Positions 40,061 to 49,194 of a stretch of DNA of 64,000 bases are shown in pieces. The stretch comes from Streptosporangium roseum DSM 43021. Lineage in GTDB: Bacteria; Actinomycetota; Actinomycetes; Streptosporangiales; Streptosporangiaceae. A program made the position numbers and the translations under genes. The notes under the pieces were generated by a model that saw nothing but the letters and a program-made list of their open reading frames with translations, was not told the origin of the DNA and searched no databases. Location of the stretch: positions 10,168,001 to 10,232,000 of the forward strand of contig NC_013595.1 of assembly GCF_000024865.1 (NCBI RefSeq), read 5' to 3'. Within the stretch, counting starts at the first letter, position 1; each line of letters begins with the position of its first letter.

Positions 40061-41821
40061 CTAGGCGCTCTGCAGCCCGGCGTAGACGCCGCGCATCCGC
40101 ATCAGTTCCTCGTGGGTGCCCACTTCCTCGATCCCGCCGTCGCGCATGACCACGATCCGGTCGGCGCCGCGGATGGTCGACAGCCGGTGGGCGACGACGA
40201 GGACCGTGCGCCCGGCGACCAGGCGGGCCAGCGCCTCCTGGATGAGCGCCTCCGACCGGTTGTCCAGGGCGGAGGTCGCCTCGTCCAGGATCAGCACGCG
40301 CGGGTCGCGGATCAGGGCGCGGGCGATGGCCAGGCGCTGCTTCTGCCCGCCGGAGAGGCGGGCTCCCCGCTCTCCCACGACCGTGTCGAGCCCGTCGGGC
40401 AGCCGGTCGATGAACTCCAGCGCGTTGGCGTCCCGGAGCGCCTGCCGTACCCGGTCCTCGGGGACGTCGGCCATGCCGTAGGTGACGTTCTCCCTGATGG
40501 TGCCCTCGAACAGGATGGACTCCTGTGGCACGACCGACAGGAATCTCCGGTAGGTGCGCATGTCCAGGGTCTCCATGTCGCGGCCGTCGAGCAGGATCCG
40601 GCCTGAGGTGGGCCGCAGGAAGCCGATGACGAGGTTGAGCACGGTCGACTTGCCCGCGCCCGAGGGGCCGACCAGGGCGATCGTCTCGCCGGGAACCGCC
40701 GTGAGGCTGAAGCCGGTGACCGCGGGGGCGTCGCCGTCCGCACCGTGCTCGCCGTAGGCGAACTCGACGTCGCGGAACTCCACCTCGCCGCGGACGGACA
40801 CGACCTCGTCCTTGCCGCCGTTGTGCTCCAGGTCGGGGGCCTGGAGCACCTCGCCGATCGACCGCACCGACGCCAGTCCCCTGCTGATCACCGGGGTCAG
40901 GCTGAGCAGGGAGGTGACCGCGGAGGTGAGGGTGGCGAAGAAGCTGGTCAGCATGACCACGTCACCGGCGGTGATGGGGATGACCTGGTAGTAGGCGACG
41001 AGCGCGGAGCCGGCCAGGAAGGCGACGCCGAGCGCGTTGAGCAGGATCCAGGCGAGCGCGCCGAAGCTGCCGTTGAGCAGGTCGAGCCGGAGCCCCTTGC
41101 GCAGCACCCTGGTCAGGGTGCCGTCGACGCGGTGCAGCGCGTCCTGTTCCAGGCCGTGCGCGCGGGTGATCGGGATGAGGGTGGTCATCTCGCTGACGCG
41201 GGTGGAGAGCTTCTCGACCTCCCGGCGGAAGCTCTCGTTGTCCTCCCTCAGCCGGGTCCGCATCCGCATCACCAGGAACGCGGCGGCGGGCACGACCACC
41301 AGGAAGACCGGGATCGCGGCGGGCACCCGCAGGGCGATCACCACCAGGCCGCCGGCCAGCATGGTGAGGGCCGACAGGCCCATGTCGCCGGCCTGCTGGG
41401 TGGTCTGCTCCACGCTCTCGACATCCCGGATGACCTTGGTCTGGAGTACGGCGGCGCTGACCCGGGAGTGGTAGCCGATGGAGAGCTGCTGCATCCGCCG
41501 GCAGAGCGCGGAGCGCAGGCCCATGCCCATCCGCCGGATGGCGCCGTGCAGGCAGCGGACGTAGAGCAGGTGGAAGGGGTAGTTGAGGAGGAGCAGGACG
41601 AGCAGCACGGCCGTGTTGATCCACAGCTCGGTGATCGGGCGGTGGCCGACCACGATGTCGACGACGTTGGCGGTGATCAGCGGCAGCAGCCAGGTGGGAC
41701 TGTGCTTGACCAGGAAGGCGAAGACCGCGACGAGCAGCTTGAGGCGGTCTTCCCGGAAGAGGTAGGCGAGTGTACGGATGGGGTGCTCGCCCCGGTAGCG
41801 ATGATCGAGAGCGCCGACCAC
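40061..41821 (-). CDS. ABC exporter, fused membrane and ATPase domains
   Basis: A half-transporter of 586 residues. Six transmembrane helices (residues 25-330) are followed by a nucleotide-binding domain: Walker A VGPSGAGKSTVLNL, Q-loop VVPQESILFEG, signature LSGGQKQRLAIARAL, Walker B VLILDEATSALD and switch His in VAHRLSTIRGADR. It belongs to the type IV ABC exporters (MsbA/LmrA/BmrA-like), which work as dimers and move lipids, drugs or peptides outward. Only one half-transporter is present, so a homodimer is likely. GTG 41821 follows GGGGGATCT. No substrate gene adjoins it: the neighbours are the envelope operon (convergent) and a flavin reductase. Confidence 0.95.
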   Translation of the reverse strand: MVGALDHRYRGEHPIRTLAYLFREDRLKLLVAVFAFLVKHSPTWLLPLITANVVDIVVGHRPITELWINTAVLLVLLLLNYPFHLLYVRCLHGAIRRMGMGLRSALCRRMQQLSIGYHSRVSAAVLQTKVIRDVESVEQTTQQAGDMGLSALTMLAGGLVVIALRVPAAIPVFLVVVPAAAFLVMRMRTRLREDNESFRREVEKLSTRVSEMTTLIPITRAHGLEQDALHRVDGTLTRVLRKGLRLDLLNGSFGALAWILLNALGVAFLAGSALVAYYQVIPITAGDVVMLTSFFATLTSAVTSLLSLTPVISRGLASVRSIGEVLQAPDLEHNGGKDEVVSVRGEVEFRDVEFAYGEHGADGDAPAVTGFSLTAVPGETIALVGPSGAGKSTVLNLVIGFLRPTSGRILLDGRDMETLDMRTYRRFLSVVPQESILFEGTIRENVTYGMADVPEDRVRQALRDANALEFIDRLPDGLDTVVGERGARLSGGQKQRLAIARALIRDPRVLILDEATSALDNRSEALIQEALARLVAGRTVLVVAHRLSTIRGADRIVVMRDGGIEEVGTHEELMRMRGVYAGLQSA

Positions 41822-41903
41822 AGATCCCCCAAATCGCGATAAATAACTATCTAATCTTCTCCTTTCGCGATTTCATCCGTGTGACGGCCCCCACACAAGA
41901 CGC

Positions 41904-42473
41904 TCAGCGGACGTACGGCCGGGCCGCCCGTCCCTCCCGCAGGGTGGTCGCCCACCAGGTGAGCTGGTCGAGCATGACCTTGGCCGCGCCGTTGACGCCG
42001 TCCGGCTCGACCGGCCGGCCCGCCGCGTCGAAGTGAGCGTCCGTCTGGTGGAAGCTCACGGTGTCGCGCAGGGAGACCACGTGCAGCTCGGCGAAGACCA
42101 GGCGGAGCTGTTCCACCGCCCGCAGGCCGCCGGAGCGCCCGCCGTACGAGACGAAACCGACCGGCTTGGCCGCCCATTCGTGCCGGACCGAGTCGATGGC
42201 CAGCTTCAGCGCGGCGGGGTAGCCGTGGTTGTACTCCGGAGTGATCACGACGAAGCCGTCGGCGGCGCCGACCCTCGCGGCGAGCGCGCGGGCCTCGTCC
42301 CCGGTGTCACCGGAGCGCGCGGGCTGGAGCGGCGGCAGCGCCGTCCGGCCCAGGGCGATCACGTCCACGTTCAGGTCGGCCCGTCGCGCGGTCTGCTCCA
42401 GGAACCACTGCCCCACCGTCGTCCCGAAACCGCCCTCCCGGGTGCTTGCGATGATCACTGCGACGTCGAGCAC
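41904..42473 (-). CDS. NAD(P)H-dependent FMN reductase
   Basis: A 189-residue flavodoxin-like reductase, second of its family in the window. VAVIIASTREGGFGTTVGQW forms the phosphate-binding loop and FVVITPEYNHGYPAALKLAI is the second signature. FVSYGGRSGGLRAVEQLR is the flavin-contacting loop. GTG 42473 is preceded by AGGGAGG at five bases; the frame extends to 42515 without a ribosome binding site. It probably supplies reduced FMN or reduces quinones in the cytosol. It lies 82 bases upstream of the ABC exporter on the same strand, so the two may share a transcript. Confidence 0.9.
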   Translation of the reverse strand: MLDVAVIIASTREGGFGTTVGQWFLEQTARRADLNVDVIALGRTALPPLQPARSGDTGDEARALAARVGAADGFVVITPEYNHGYPAALKLAIDSVRHEWAAKPVGFVSYGGRSGGLRAVEQLRLVFAELHVVSLRDTVSFHQTDAHFDAAGRPVEPDGVNGAAKVMLDQLTWWATTLREGRAARPYVR

Positions 42474-42636
42474 GACGGCCTCCCTGACGGATCGGTCCCC
42501 GGCGGGCCGATCCACGACGGACCGATCCGCGACCGATCACCCTCCGGCGGACCGATCGGATCGACGGCCCACGATGACCACCGTGCAACCTCCAGTGCAC
42601 TTGAGGTCAAGTGGTCCCGGCGCGGCCCGTCCGAGG

Positions 42637-43149
42637 TCAGGCGGTCCCGGCGGGCAGGCGCATCTCCAGGATCTGGCCGGGCCACTCCTCGACCTTGAAG
42701 GTCTCGGTCCTGGTGAAGCCCTGGCTCTCGTAGTACTCCACCAGCCGGCCGTCGTCGCCGGCGTAGCAGTCGACCCTGAGCAGCGAGACCCCCAGCTCCA
42801 CCGCCTCGGCGCGGGCGCGTTCCAGGAGCACGGAGCCGACGCCGCGGCCGTGGAACCGCTGGTCGATGACCAGCACCCGGACGTACAGCTCCGGCTCGGG
42901 GGCCGGGGTGACGTACTCCATCGCGGGCCCGAGGACCAGGCATCCGGCGGGCTCGCCGTCGATCTCGGCGATGCGCATCCCACCGGAGGCCGCCCAGGAG
43001 GTCGCCCGCTCGACGCGGGCGGGAATGGCGGAGAACGGCTCGCTGCCCCACTGACCGGTGCGGCCCCGCGCGGTCAGCCAGGCCACCGCGCTGTCGAACA
43101 TCCCCAGAACCGCCGGAACATCATCGAGACTGCCATCGCGGATAATCAT
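42637..43149 (-). CDS. GNAT family N-acetyltransferase
   Basis: A 170-residue acetyltransferase. Motif A is VRVLVIDQRFHGRGVGSVLL near residue 92, with the Q/R-x-x-G-x-G/A pyrophosphate loop, and motif B is YYESQGFTRTETF. The N-terminus MIIRDGSLDDVPAVLGMFDS is typical of the family. The substrate is unknown; neighbours give no hint. It starts at ATG 43149 and is divergent from the LCP gene downstream. Confidence 0.9.
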   Translation of the reverse strand: MIIRDGSLDDVPAVLGMFDSAVAWLTARGRTGQWGSEPFSAIPARVERATSWAASGGMRIAEIDGEPAGCLVLGPAMEYVTPAPEPELYVRVLVIDQRFHGRGVGSVLLERARAEAVELGVSLLRVDCYAGDDGRLVEYYESQGFTRTETFKVEEWPGQILEMRLPAGTA

Positions 43150-43271
43150 CGGCGGATCGTAACAGGGGCCGGGAAACGGACAGGCGCGCGGTGGCCCGGC
43201 GGCGAGGTCCGCACCGGCCGCCCCTTCCCGGGACGGCCCGGTGAGCAGGAGCGCGCCGGCCGTCCCTCTCC

Positions 43272-43299
43272 GGCACGCTCCGATGAGCAGGAGCGTGCC
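43272..43299 (+). other. 10-bp perfect hairpin in the divergent region
   Basis: GGCACGCTCC (43272-43281) and GGAGCGTGCC (43290-43299) enclose GATGAGCA. It lies between the divergent GNAT and LCP genes, about 105 bases upstream of the latter. It may be an attenuator, an operator or a chance palindrome. Confidence 0.4.
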
Positions 43300-43405
43300 A
43301 CGGGTTCTTATCCGCCCTTTACGGGGGATTAGTACACTCGGCGACGGCCGGAATCCGGCTCCTCAGCCATGGGTGCACGCCCTGGCCCATCCCCTCGGGA
43401 GTCAC

Positions 43406-44818
43406 GTGAGCAGCGGGTTGACCGACGCACCCTCCAAGCCCGTGGAGCAGCGTCCCGCCCGGCGCCGCCGCAGGTGGCTGTGGTGGCTGGTGGCCGCGGT
43501 CACCGTCGTCGTGGTCGCGGTGGCGGCGACGGTGGGCGGGGTCTACGTCAAGCTGACCGGCAACGTCAAGCACGTCGACGTCACGCCGGAGGATCTGGGC
43601 CCCCGTCCGGCCAAGGTCGCCACCAAGGCGCTGAACGTCCTGGTCGTCGGATCGGACCAGCGCAGCGGCAAGAACGCCAAGTACGGCAGGTTCCCCGGCG
43701 AGCGGACCGACACGATCATGCTGGCGCACATCTCGCCGAAGCGGGACAACGCGATGGTCGTCAGCTTCCCCCGGGACTCGATGGTCCAGCTCCCCGAGTG
43801 CCGGGCCAGGCAGGGGCTCCCCGGCCAGCGGCCGCACCTGGGCATGATCAACGAGTCGTTCAACTCCGGCGGGATCACCTGCACCTGGAAGACCGTCGAG
43901 TCGCTCACCGGCATCCACATCGACCACTTCGTGAAGGTCGACTTCACCGGGTTCAAGGGCATGGTCGACGCGGTCGGCGGCGTCGAGGTCTGCCTGCCCG
44001 AACCGGTCCACGACAAGAAGGCCCTGCTGACCCTCCCCGCGGGCCGGCAGACGCTCAAGGGCGAGCAGGCCCTGGGCTACGTCCGGGCCCGCTACAGCCT
44101 GGGCGACGGCTCCGACATCGGGCGCATCCAGCGGCAGCAGATGTTCATCGCGTCCATGGTCAAGAAGGTGATGAGCGGCGAGACGCTCACCGACCCCGGG
44201 AAGCTGTTCGGCTTCCTCGACGCGGCCACCAAGTCGGTCACGACCGACCCCGGGCTCACCCCCCTCGTCATGAAGGACCTGGCGACCAGCGCCCAGGGCC
44301 TGGCCGCCGGGCAGATCCACTTCATCACCACCCCCTGGCGCTACTCGGTCACCTATCCCGGCCGGGTGGAGTGGGTCGGGCCGCAGAGCAGGAAGCTGTT
44401 CCAGATCGTCGCCCAGGACAGGGCGGTCACCGGTTCCGGGGTCAAGGGCGGCCAGTCCAGGGTGCCCCGGTCGAAGATCCAGGTCGAGGTGCGCAACGGG
44501 ACCACCCGTTCGGGCCTGGCCTCCCTGGTGGCCGTCAGGCTTGAGGAACGGGGCTACCACATCGCCAAGATCGGCGACGCGCCGCGCAAGCCGTACCCGA
44601 AGACCACCATCGCCTACTCGCCCAACGGCGCGGCCGGGGCGCCGACCCTCACCCGTGACCTGCTCGCCTCCAGCGGCAGGCCCGTCCCCCGGGCGACCAC
44701 GGCGCGGCTCGTCCTGACCATCGGCGACGACTGGAAGGGCCTCAAGCCGCCCCGTCAGGACGACGCCGCCGACCTCAACGGCTTCGACGCCACCCACGAC
44801 TCCTGCGCAGGCGCCTGA
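43406..44818 (+). CDS. LytR-CpsA-Psr (LCP) family wall-polymer ligase with LytR_C domain
   Basis: A 470-residue membrane protein. A basic N-terminus (RRRRRW) precedes one helix (LWWLVAAVTVVVVAVAATVG). The LCP domain follows: LNVLVVGSDQRSGKNAKYGR, RTDTIMLAHISPKRDNAMVV, SFPRDSMVQLP, DHFVKVDFTGFKGMVDAVGG and ARYSLGDGSDIGRIQRQQMF, with the arginines and aspartates that bind polyprenyl pyrophosphate. A LytR_C domain (IQVEVRNGTTRSGLASLVAV) closes the protein. LCP enzymes transfer teichoic acid, arabinogalactan or capsule from a lipid carrier to peptidoglycan outside the cell. I chose GTG 43406, which has CGGGAG upstream; an earlier GTG is possible. A second LCP gene lies at 62280. Confidence 0.92.
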   Translation: MSSGLTDAPSKPVEQRPARRRRRWLWWLVAAVTVVVVAVAATVGGVYVKLTGNVKHVDVTPEDLGPRPAKVATKALNVLVVGSDQRSGKNAKYGRFPGERTDTIMLAHISPKRDNAMVVSFPRDSMVQLPECRARQGLPGQRPHLGMINESFNSGGITCTWKTVESLTGIHIDHFVKVDFTGFKGMVDAVGGVEVCLPEPVHDKKALLTLPAGRQTLKGEQALGYVRARYSLGDGSDIGRIQRQQMFIASMVKKVMSGETLTDPGKLFGFLDAATKSVTTDPGLTPLVMKDLATSAQGLAAGQIHFITTPWRYSVTYPGRVEWVGPQSRKLFQIVAQDRAVTGSGVKGGQSRVPRSKIQVEVRNGTTRSGLASLVAVRLEERGYHIAKIGDAPRKPYPKTTIAYSPNGAAGAPTLTRDLLASSGRPVPRATTARLVLTIGDDWKGLKPPRQDDAADLNGFDATHDSCAGA

Positions 44819-44845
44819 TCATCCCCTTTGAGTAGGGTTCGAGGC

Positions 44846-47500
44846 ATGTTGCATGGAAGAGCCGCCGAGCAGGCCGTCATCGACCGGCTGCTGGCGGACT
44901 CCCGTGCGGGCCGGAGCGGCGCCCTGCTCGTCCGGGGCGAGCCGGGGATCGGCAAGACCGCTCTGCTGGACTATGCGGCCGCCGCCGCCGGGGACCTGCG
45001 GGTGATCCGCGGCACCGGGGTGGAGTCGGAGGCCGAGCTGCCGTTCGCCGGGCTGCACCTGCTGCTGCGGCCGGTGTTCGACCGGGCCGGGGCGCTGCCC
45101 GAGCAGCAGGAGCGGGCCCTGCGGGCCGCCTTCGGGCTGGCCTCCGTGGAGTCCGGGGACCGGTTGCTGGTCGGCCTGGCCGTGCTCTCCCTGCTGTCGG
45201 AGCTGGCCGAGGACGGCCCGCTGCTGGTGCTGGTGGACGACGCGCAGTGGCTGGACCGGGCCTCGACCGACGCGCTGCTGTTCGCCGCGCGGCGGCTGGA
45301 CGCCGAGGGGGTCGCGCTGATCCTCGCCGCGCGGGAGCCCTTCACCGCGCCGGGGATGGCGGAGCTGCCGGTGAGAGGCCTCGACGCCTCGGCCGCCTCG
45401 GCGTTGCTGGGCACCGGTGTCAGCCCGATCGTGCGCTACCGCGTGCTGGCCGAGGCGCGGGGCAACCCGCTCGCGCTGATCGAGCTGCCCGCCGCGGCGC
45501 CCGCCGACGGTACGGCGCTGCCGCTCACCAGCCGGGTGCAGGACGCCTTCCTGGGACAGGTCAGGCGGCTGCCCGAGGCGACACAGGGCCTGCTGGCGGT
45601 GGCCGCGGCCGAGGACACCGGCGACCTGGGCGTCGTGCTGCGGGCCGCGGCCGGGTTCGGCGACTTCCTTGAGGACCTCCATCCGGCGGAGAGCGCCGAC
45701 CTGGTCAGGGTCGGCGAGGGGACCATGACGTTCCGGCACCCCCTGGTCCGGGCCGCCGTCTACCAGGGGATCCCGCCCAGCCTGCGCCTGGCCGTGCACA
45801 AGGCGCTGGCCGCCGTGCTCGACGGCCCCGACGACGCCGACCGGCGCGCCTGGCACCTGGCCATGGCCGCGACCGGCCCGGACGAGGAGGTGGCCGCCGA
45901 GCTGGAGCGGACCGCCGCGCGGGCGAGCGGCCGCAGCGGTTACGCCGCCGCGGCCAGCGCCTACGAGCGGGCGGCCCGGCTCAGCACGCGGCCCGGATCC
46001 CAGGCACGGCGGCTGACGCTGGCCGCGGAGACGGCTGCCTGGGCCGGCGAGCTGGACCGGGCCGGGGCGCTCGCCGAGAAGGGCGGCCGCCGGCTCGCCG
46101 CGCTGACCGGGGAGGAGGACGGCGCGGCCGGGGAGCCGGCGCTCCGGGCACGGCTCACGCACGTGCGGGCGACCGCCGACTTCCTGCGCGGGTCGCTGCA
46201 CACCGCGCACGAGGCGCTGCTCGACGGCGCCGCGATGGTCGACGGCGCCGGTGCGGCACGGATGCTGATGCAGGCGCTGCACGCCGCCTGGTACATCGGC
46301 GCGCCCGAGCTCGACCGCACGGCGGCCAGGCTCGACGCCCTGGGTCTCCCCGGCGACGACCCGCTCGCGCCGGTCATCGGATTCGTCACGGCGGTCCTGT
46401 CCCGGCGGGAGGCCCCGCCGTCGCTGGCGGAGGTGGTCGCCGAGGCCCGGCGGGCGGGGGCGGACGGCCCGCGCGACCTGGTCCAGGTCTGCGGGTTCGG
46501 GCTGGCGGCCGGGCAGGACGGAGAGGTCCGCGAGACCGCCGCGTCGCTGATCGCCGAGGCCCGGTCGCTGGGCGACATCGGGGCGCTGCCGACGCTGCTC
46601 TTCTTCCTCGCCGAGACCGAGCTCTTCCAGGGACGGCACCGGGACGCGCTGACCGCCGCCACCGAGAGCCTGCGCATCGCGCGCGACACCGGGCAGCGGC
46701 AGTGGGTCAGCCAGACGAACAGCCTGCTGGCCCACCTCGCCGCGATCGAGGGCGACGACGGGCGCTGCCGCCGGCTGGTGGACGAGGCCCTCGCGGACGG
46801 TGCGGCGGGGACCCGGTGGACGGTCTGGTCGCTGGGCGTGCTCGACCTCGGCCACGGCCGGGTCGAGGCCGCGCTCTCCCGGCTCGAACCCATGGCCGGC
46901 GGGCACCACGTGTCCGAGACGCGGTGCGTGCCCGATCTGGTGGAGGCGGCCGTACGGCTCGGCGTCCCGGAGCGGGCGGCCGGGGCCTTCGCACGCTACC
47001 GGGAGTGGGCGGAGTACACGCGGCAGCCGTGGGCCGAGGCCCTGGTGCTGCGCTGCCGGGCCCTGCTCGAAGACTCGGAGGAGCATTTCGCCGCGGCTTT
47101 GAAGATCGACGGCAGGCCGTTCGAACGGGCCAGGACCGAGCTGCTCTACGGCGAGTGGCTCCGCCGTACCCGGAGGAAGGCCGACGCGCGCGCCCATCTG
47201 CGCACCGCGCTGGAGGCCTTCGAGCGCCTGGAGGCCACGCCGTGGGCGGAGAGGGCACGTGCGGAGCTGAGCGCCACCGGGTCCGCCGCGCCCGCCGCCC
47301 CCGCGCCCGGACTGCTGGCCCGGCTCACGCCGCAGGAACTGCAGATCGTACGGCTGGCGGCGCAGGGCCTGTCGAACCGGGACATCGCGGCCCAGCTCTT
47401 CCTGAGCCCGCGCACGGTCGGCCACCACCTCTACAAGGCCTATCCCAAGCTCGGCGTCGCCTCCCGCGGCGAGCTCGGCACACTCCCCCTGTCCGACTAA
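44846..47500 (+). CDS. LAL-type LuxR family regulator with AAA ATPase domain
   Basis: A large (884-residue) regulator of the LuxR/MalT type. Walker A is LLVRGEPGIGKTALLDYAA near residue 32 and Walker B is LLVLVDDAQWLD near 130. A long helical TPR-like sensor region follows. The C-terminal HTH is LTPQELQIVRLAAQGLSNRD then IAAQLFLSPRTVGHHLYKAY. These ATP-dependent activators control carbohydrate or antibiotic genes in actinomycetes. ATG 44846 is the chosen start; an in-frame TTG lies six codons earlier. The next gene is a histidine kinase, but LAL proteins are not response regulators. The target is unknown. Confidence 0.93.
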   Translation: MLHGRAAEQAVIDRLLADSRAGRSGALLVRGEPGIGKTALLDYAAAAAGDLRVIRGTGVESEAELPFAGLHLLLRPVFDRAGALPEQQERALRAAFGLASVESGDRLLVGLAVLSLLSELAEDGPLLVLVDDAQWLDRASTDALLFAARRLDAEGVALILAAREPFTAPGMAELPVRGLDASAASALLGTGVSPIVRYRVLAEARGNPLALIELPAAAPADGTALPLTSRVQDAFLGQVRRLPEATQGLLAVAAAEDTGDLGVVLRAAAGFGDFLEDLHPAESADLVRVGEGTMTFRHPLVRAAVYQGIPPSLRLAVHKALAAVLDGPDDADRRAWHLAMAATGPDEEVAAELERTAARASGRSGYAAAASAYERAARLSTRPGSQARRLTLAAETAAWAGELDRAGALAEKGGRRLAALTGEEDGAAGEPALRARLTHVRATADFLRGSLHTAHEALLDGAAMVDGAGAARMLMQALHAAWYIGAPELDRTAARLDALGLPGDDPLAPVIGFVTAVLSRREAPPSLAEVVAEARRAGADGPRDLVQVCGFGLAAGQDGEVRETAASLIAEARSLGDIGALPTLLFFLAETELFQGRHRDALTAATESLRIARDTGQRQWVSQTNSLLAHLAAIEGDDGRCRRLVDEALADGAAGTRWTVWSLGVLDLGHGRVEAALSRLEPMAGGHHVSETRCVPDLVEAAVRLGVPERAAGAFARYREWAEYTRQPWAEALVLRCRALLEDSEEHFAAALKIDGRPFERARTELLYGEWLRRTRRKADARAHLRTALEAFERLEATPWAERARAELSATGSAAPAAPAPGLLARLTPQELQIVRLAAQGLSNRDIAAQLFLSPRTVGHHLYKAYPKLGVASRGELGTLPLSD

Positions 47501-47586
47501 ACGGACATAAGAGCATAGACCTCCTTTGCTTCCCAATGAATACCCTCCACCTATAAGTGTGTGAAGGGGGATTTATAGGGGGAAAT

Positions 47587-48960
47587 GTGGCTTCATCGCT
47601 ATGGCTGCGCTCAATCCGGGGACGAGTGACGTTCACCGCACTCATGATCTTCGCGGTGGTCCTGGGGATCGGGGCGTGCGCGACGTCACTGGGTGTGCGC
47701 GCCAAGGTGCTGAACGAGACCACCCGCACCGTGGCCGTGGCGGCCCGGCAGACGTACGAGGTCATCAGCAAGATGCCGCCGACCGGCACGCTCCCGACGA
47801 GAGGGGTCGGTTTCCTCCAGGTCGTCACCCCCGAAGGCCGCGTCGTCGCCGCCAGCCCGGAGGCGAAGGGACAGCCTGCGATCAGCGATCTGTGGCCCGT
47901 CGGCGGCGACAGCCGGGTGGACGGGACATCCTGTACGACATCCCCCGAGGGCGGGCGGGCGTGCTTCATCGTCGTGGGTTTCCAGAACAGCCGATCCCCC
48001 TACGGCAACGTCATGGTCTACGCGGCGGAGCCACAGCCCCCGCTGCTCGGCGGCCACATCCTGGAGATGGCACTGGCCGTCTTCAGCCTCGCGCTGCTCA
48101 CGATACTCGGCTGGGGCACCTGGCGGGTCGTCGGCCGGACCCTGGAACCGGTGAAGCGGATCCGCGCGGAGATGGCCGAGATCACCGGCACCTCGAATCT
48201 CAGCCGCCGGATGACCGTGCCCGACGGGGCGGACGAGATGACAGAGCTCACCCAGACCGTCAACGCGACCCTCGACCGGCTGGAGCAGTCCCTGGAGAGC
48301 CAGCGCCGCTTCGCCTCCGACGCCTCCCACGAACTGCGCACCCCGCTGACCGGCCTGCGCACCAAGCTCGAACTGGCGCTCGCCGACCCCGAGGGCGACG
48401 ATCCGCAGCAGACGATGCGGTCCGCGCTGGCCGACGCCGAGAGGCTCCAGGCCATCGTGGACGACCTGCTCATGCTCGCCCGCCTCGACGCCGGGGTGCA
48501 GGACTCACTCGAGTGGATCAACCTCGCCGACCTCGTCACCACCGAGGTGAAGCGGCGGCCGTCCGGGCACAAGATCCTCATGCGGCTCAAGCCCGACGTG
48601 GTGGTCCAGGGCAACAGGCTCCAACTCAGCCGACTGCTGACCAACCTGCTGGCCAACGCCGACCGGCACGCGGCCGACGAGGTCGAGGTCTACGTCGGCA
48701 GCGAAGGGGACGAGGCCGTACTGGAGGTCACCGACGACGGGCTCGGCATCCCTCCGGACCAGCGCGAGCGGGTCTTCGAGAGGTTCACCCGCCTGGACTC
48801 CGCCCGCGGCCGCGACGCCGGGGGGACGGGGCTGGGGCTGCCCATCGCCAGGGACATCGCGGCGGCGCACCGGGGCAGGCTGTACGCGGCCGACAACACC
48901 GACGGCCGCGGCGCCCGGCTGGTCCTCAGGCTGCCGCTGTCCACCGGCGGCCCCATCTGA
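47587..48960 (+). CDS. Orphan sensor histidine kinase
   Basis: A 457-residue two-helix sensor kinase. Helix 1 is VTFTALMIFAVVLGIGACAT, and helix 2 (ALAVFSLALLTILGWGTWRV) follows an outside domain of about 130 residues that contains a Cys pair (TSCTTS and RACFIV). A HAMP domain, the H-box RFASDASHELRTPLTGLR, the N-box LLTNLLANADRHA, and G-boxes DDGLGIPPDQRERVFERF and GGTGLGLPIA follow. It would autophosphorylate and pass phosphate to a response regulator, but none is encoded beside it. GTG 47587 is preceded by AGGGGGAA; the frame could begin ten codons earlier. The upstream gene is the LAL regulator, ending 86 bases before. Confidence 0.93.
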   Translation: MASSLWLRSIRGRVTFTALMIFAVVLGIGACATSLGVRAKVLNETTRTVAVAARQTYEVISKMPPTGTLPTRGVGFLQVVTPEGRVVAASPEAKGQPAISDLWPVGGDSRVDGTSCTTSPEGGRACFIVVGFQNSRSPYGNVMVYAAEPQPPLLGGHILEMALAVFSLALLTILGWGTWRVVGRTLEPVKRIRAEMAEITGTSNLSRRMTVPDGADEMTELTQTVNATLDRLEQSLESQRRFASDASHELRTPLTGLRTKLELALADPEGDDPQQTMRSALADAERLQAIVDDLLMLARLDAGVQDSLEWINLADLVTTEVKRRPSGHKILMRLKPDVVVQGNRLQLSRLLTNLLANADRHAADEVEVYVGSEGDEAVLEVTDDGLGIPPDQRERVFERFTRLDSARGRDAGGTGLGLPIARDIAAAHRGRLYAADNTDGRGARLVLRLPLSTGGPI

Positions 48961-49022
48961 GCTCCCACGCCGTTCCGGTGCGCGCGGCGCGGTGGTCCCC
49001 GCGCGGCCCGTACGCCCTCCGC

Positions 49023-49178
49023 GGTCCTCACACCGCCCGTGCCTCACACCGCCTGTGGTTCTCGCACCGCCCGTGCCTCACATCACCCGTGGTCCTCGCA
49101 CCGACTGTGGTCCTCGCACCGCCTGTAGCCCGCGCACCGCCTGTGGTCCTTGCACCGCCTGTGGTCCTCGCACCGTCC
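49023..49178. repeat. 18-bp minisatellite between the kinase and transpeptidase genes
   Basis: Five clean 18-bp units of GTGGTCCTCGCACCGCCT type run from 49089 to 49178. They are preceded by degenerate units (CACACCGCCCGTGCCT) from about 49023. No gene is seen in 48961-49194. Confidence 0.88.
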
Positions 49179-49194
49179 TGGCCGTTACGCCCTC

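Noticed and set aside
44819..47536. 905-codon minus-strand frame opposite the LAL regulator
   Set aside because: Antisense artefact of GC-biased codons. The plus strand has the ATPase and HTH motifs.
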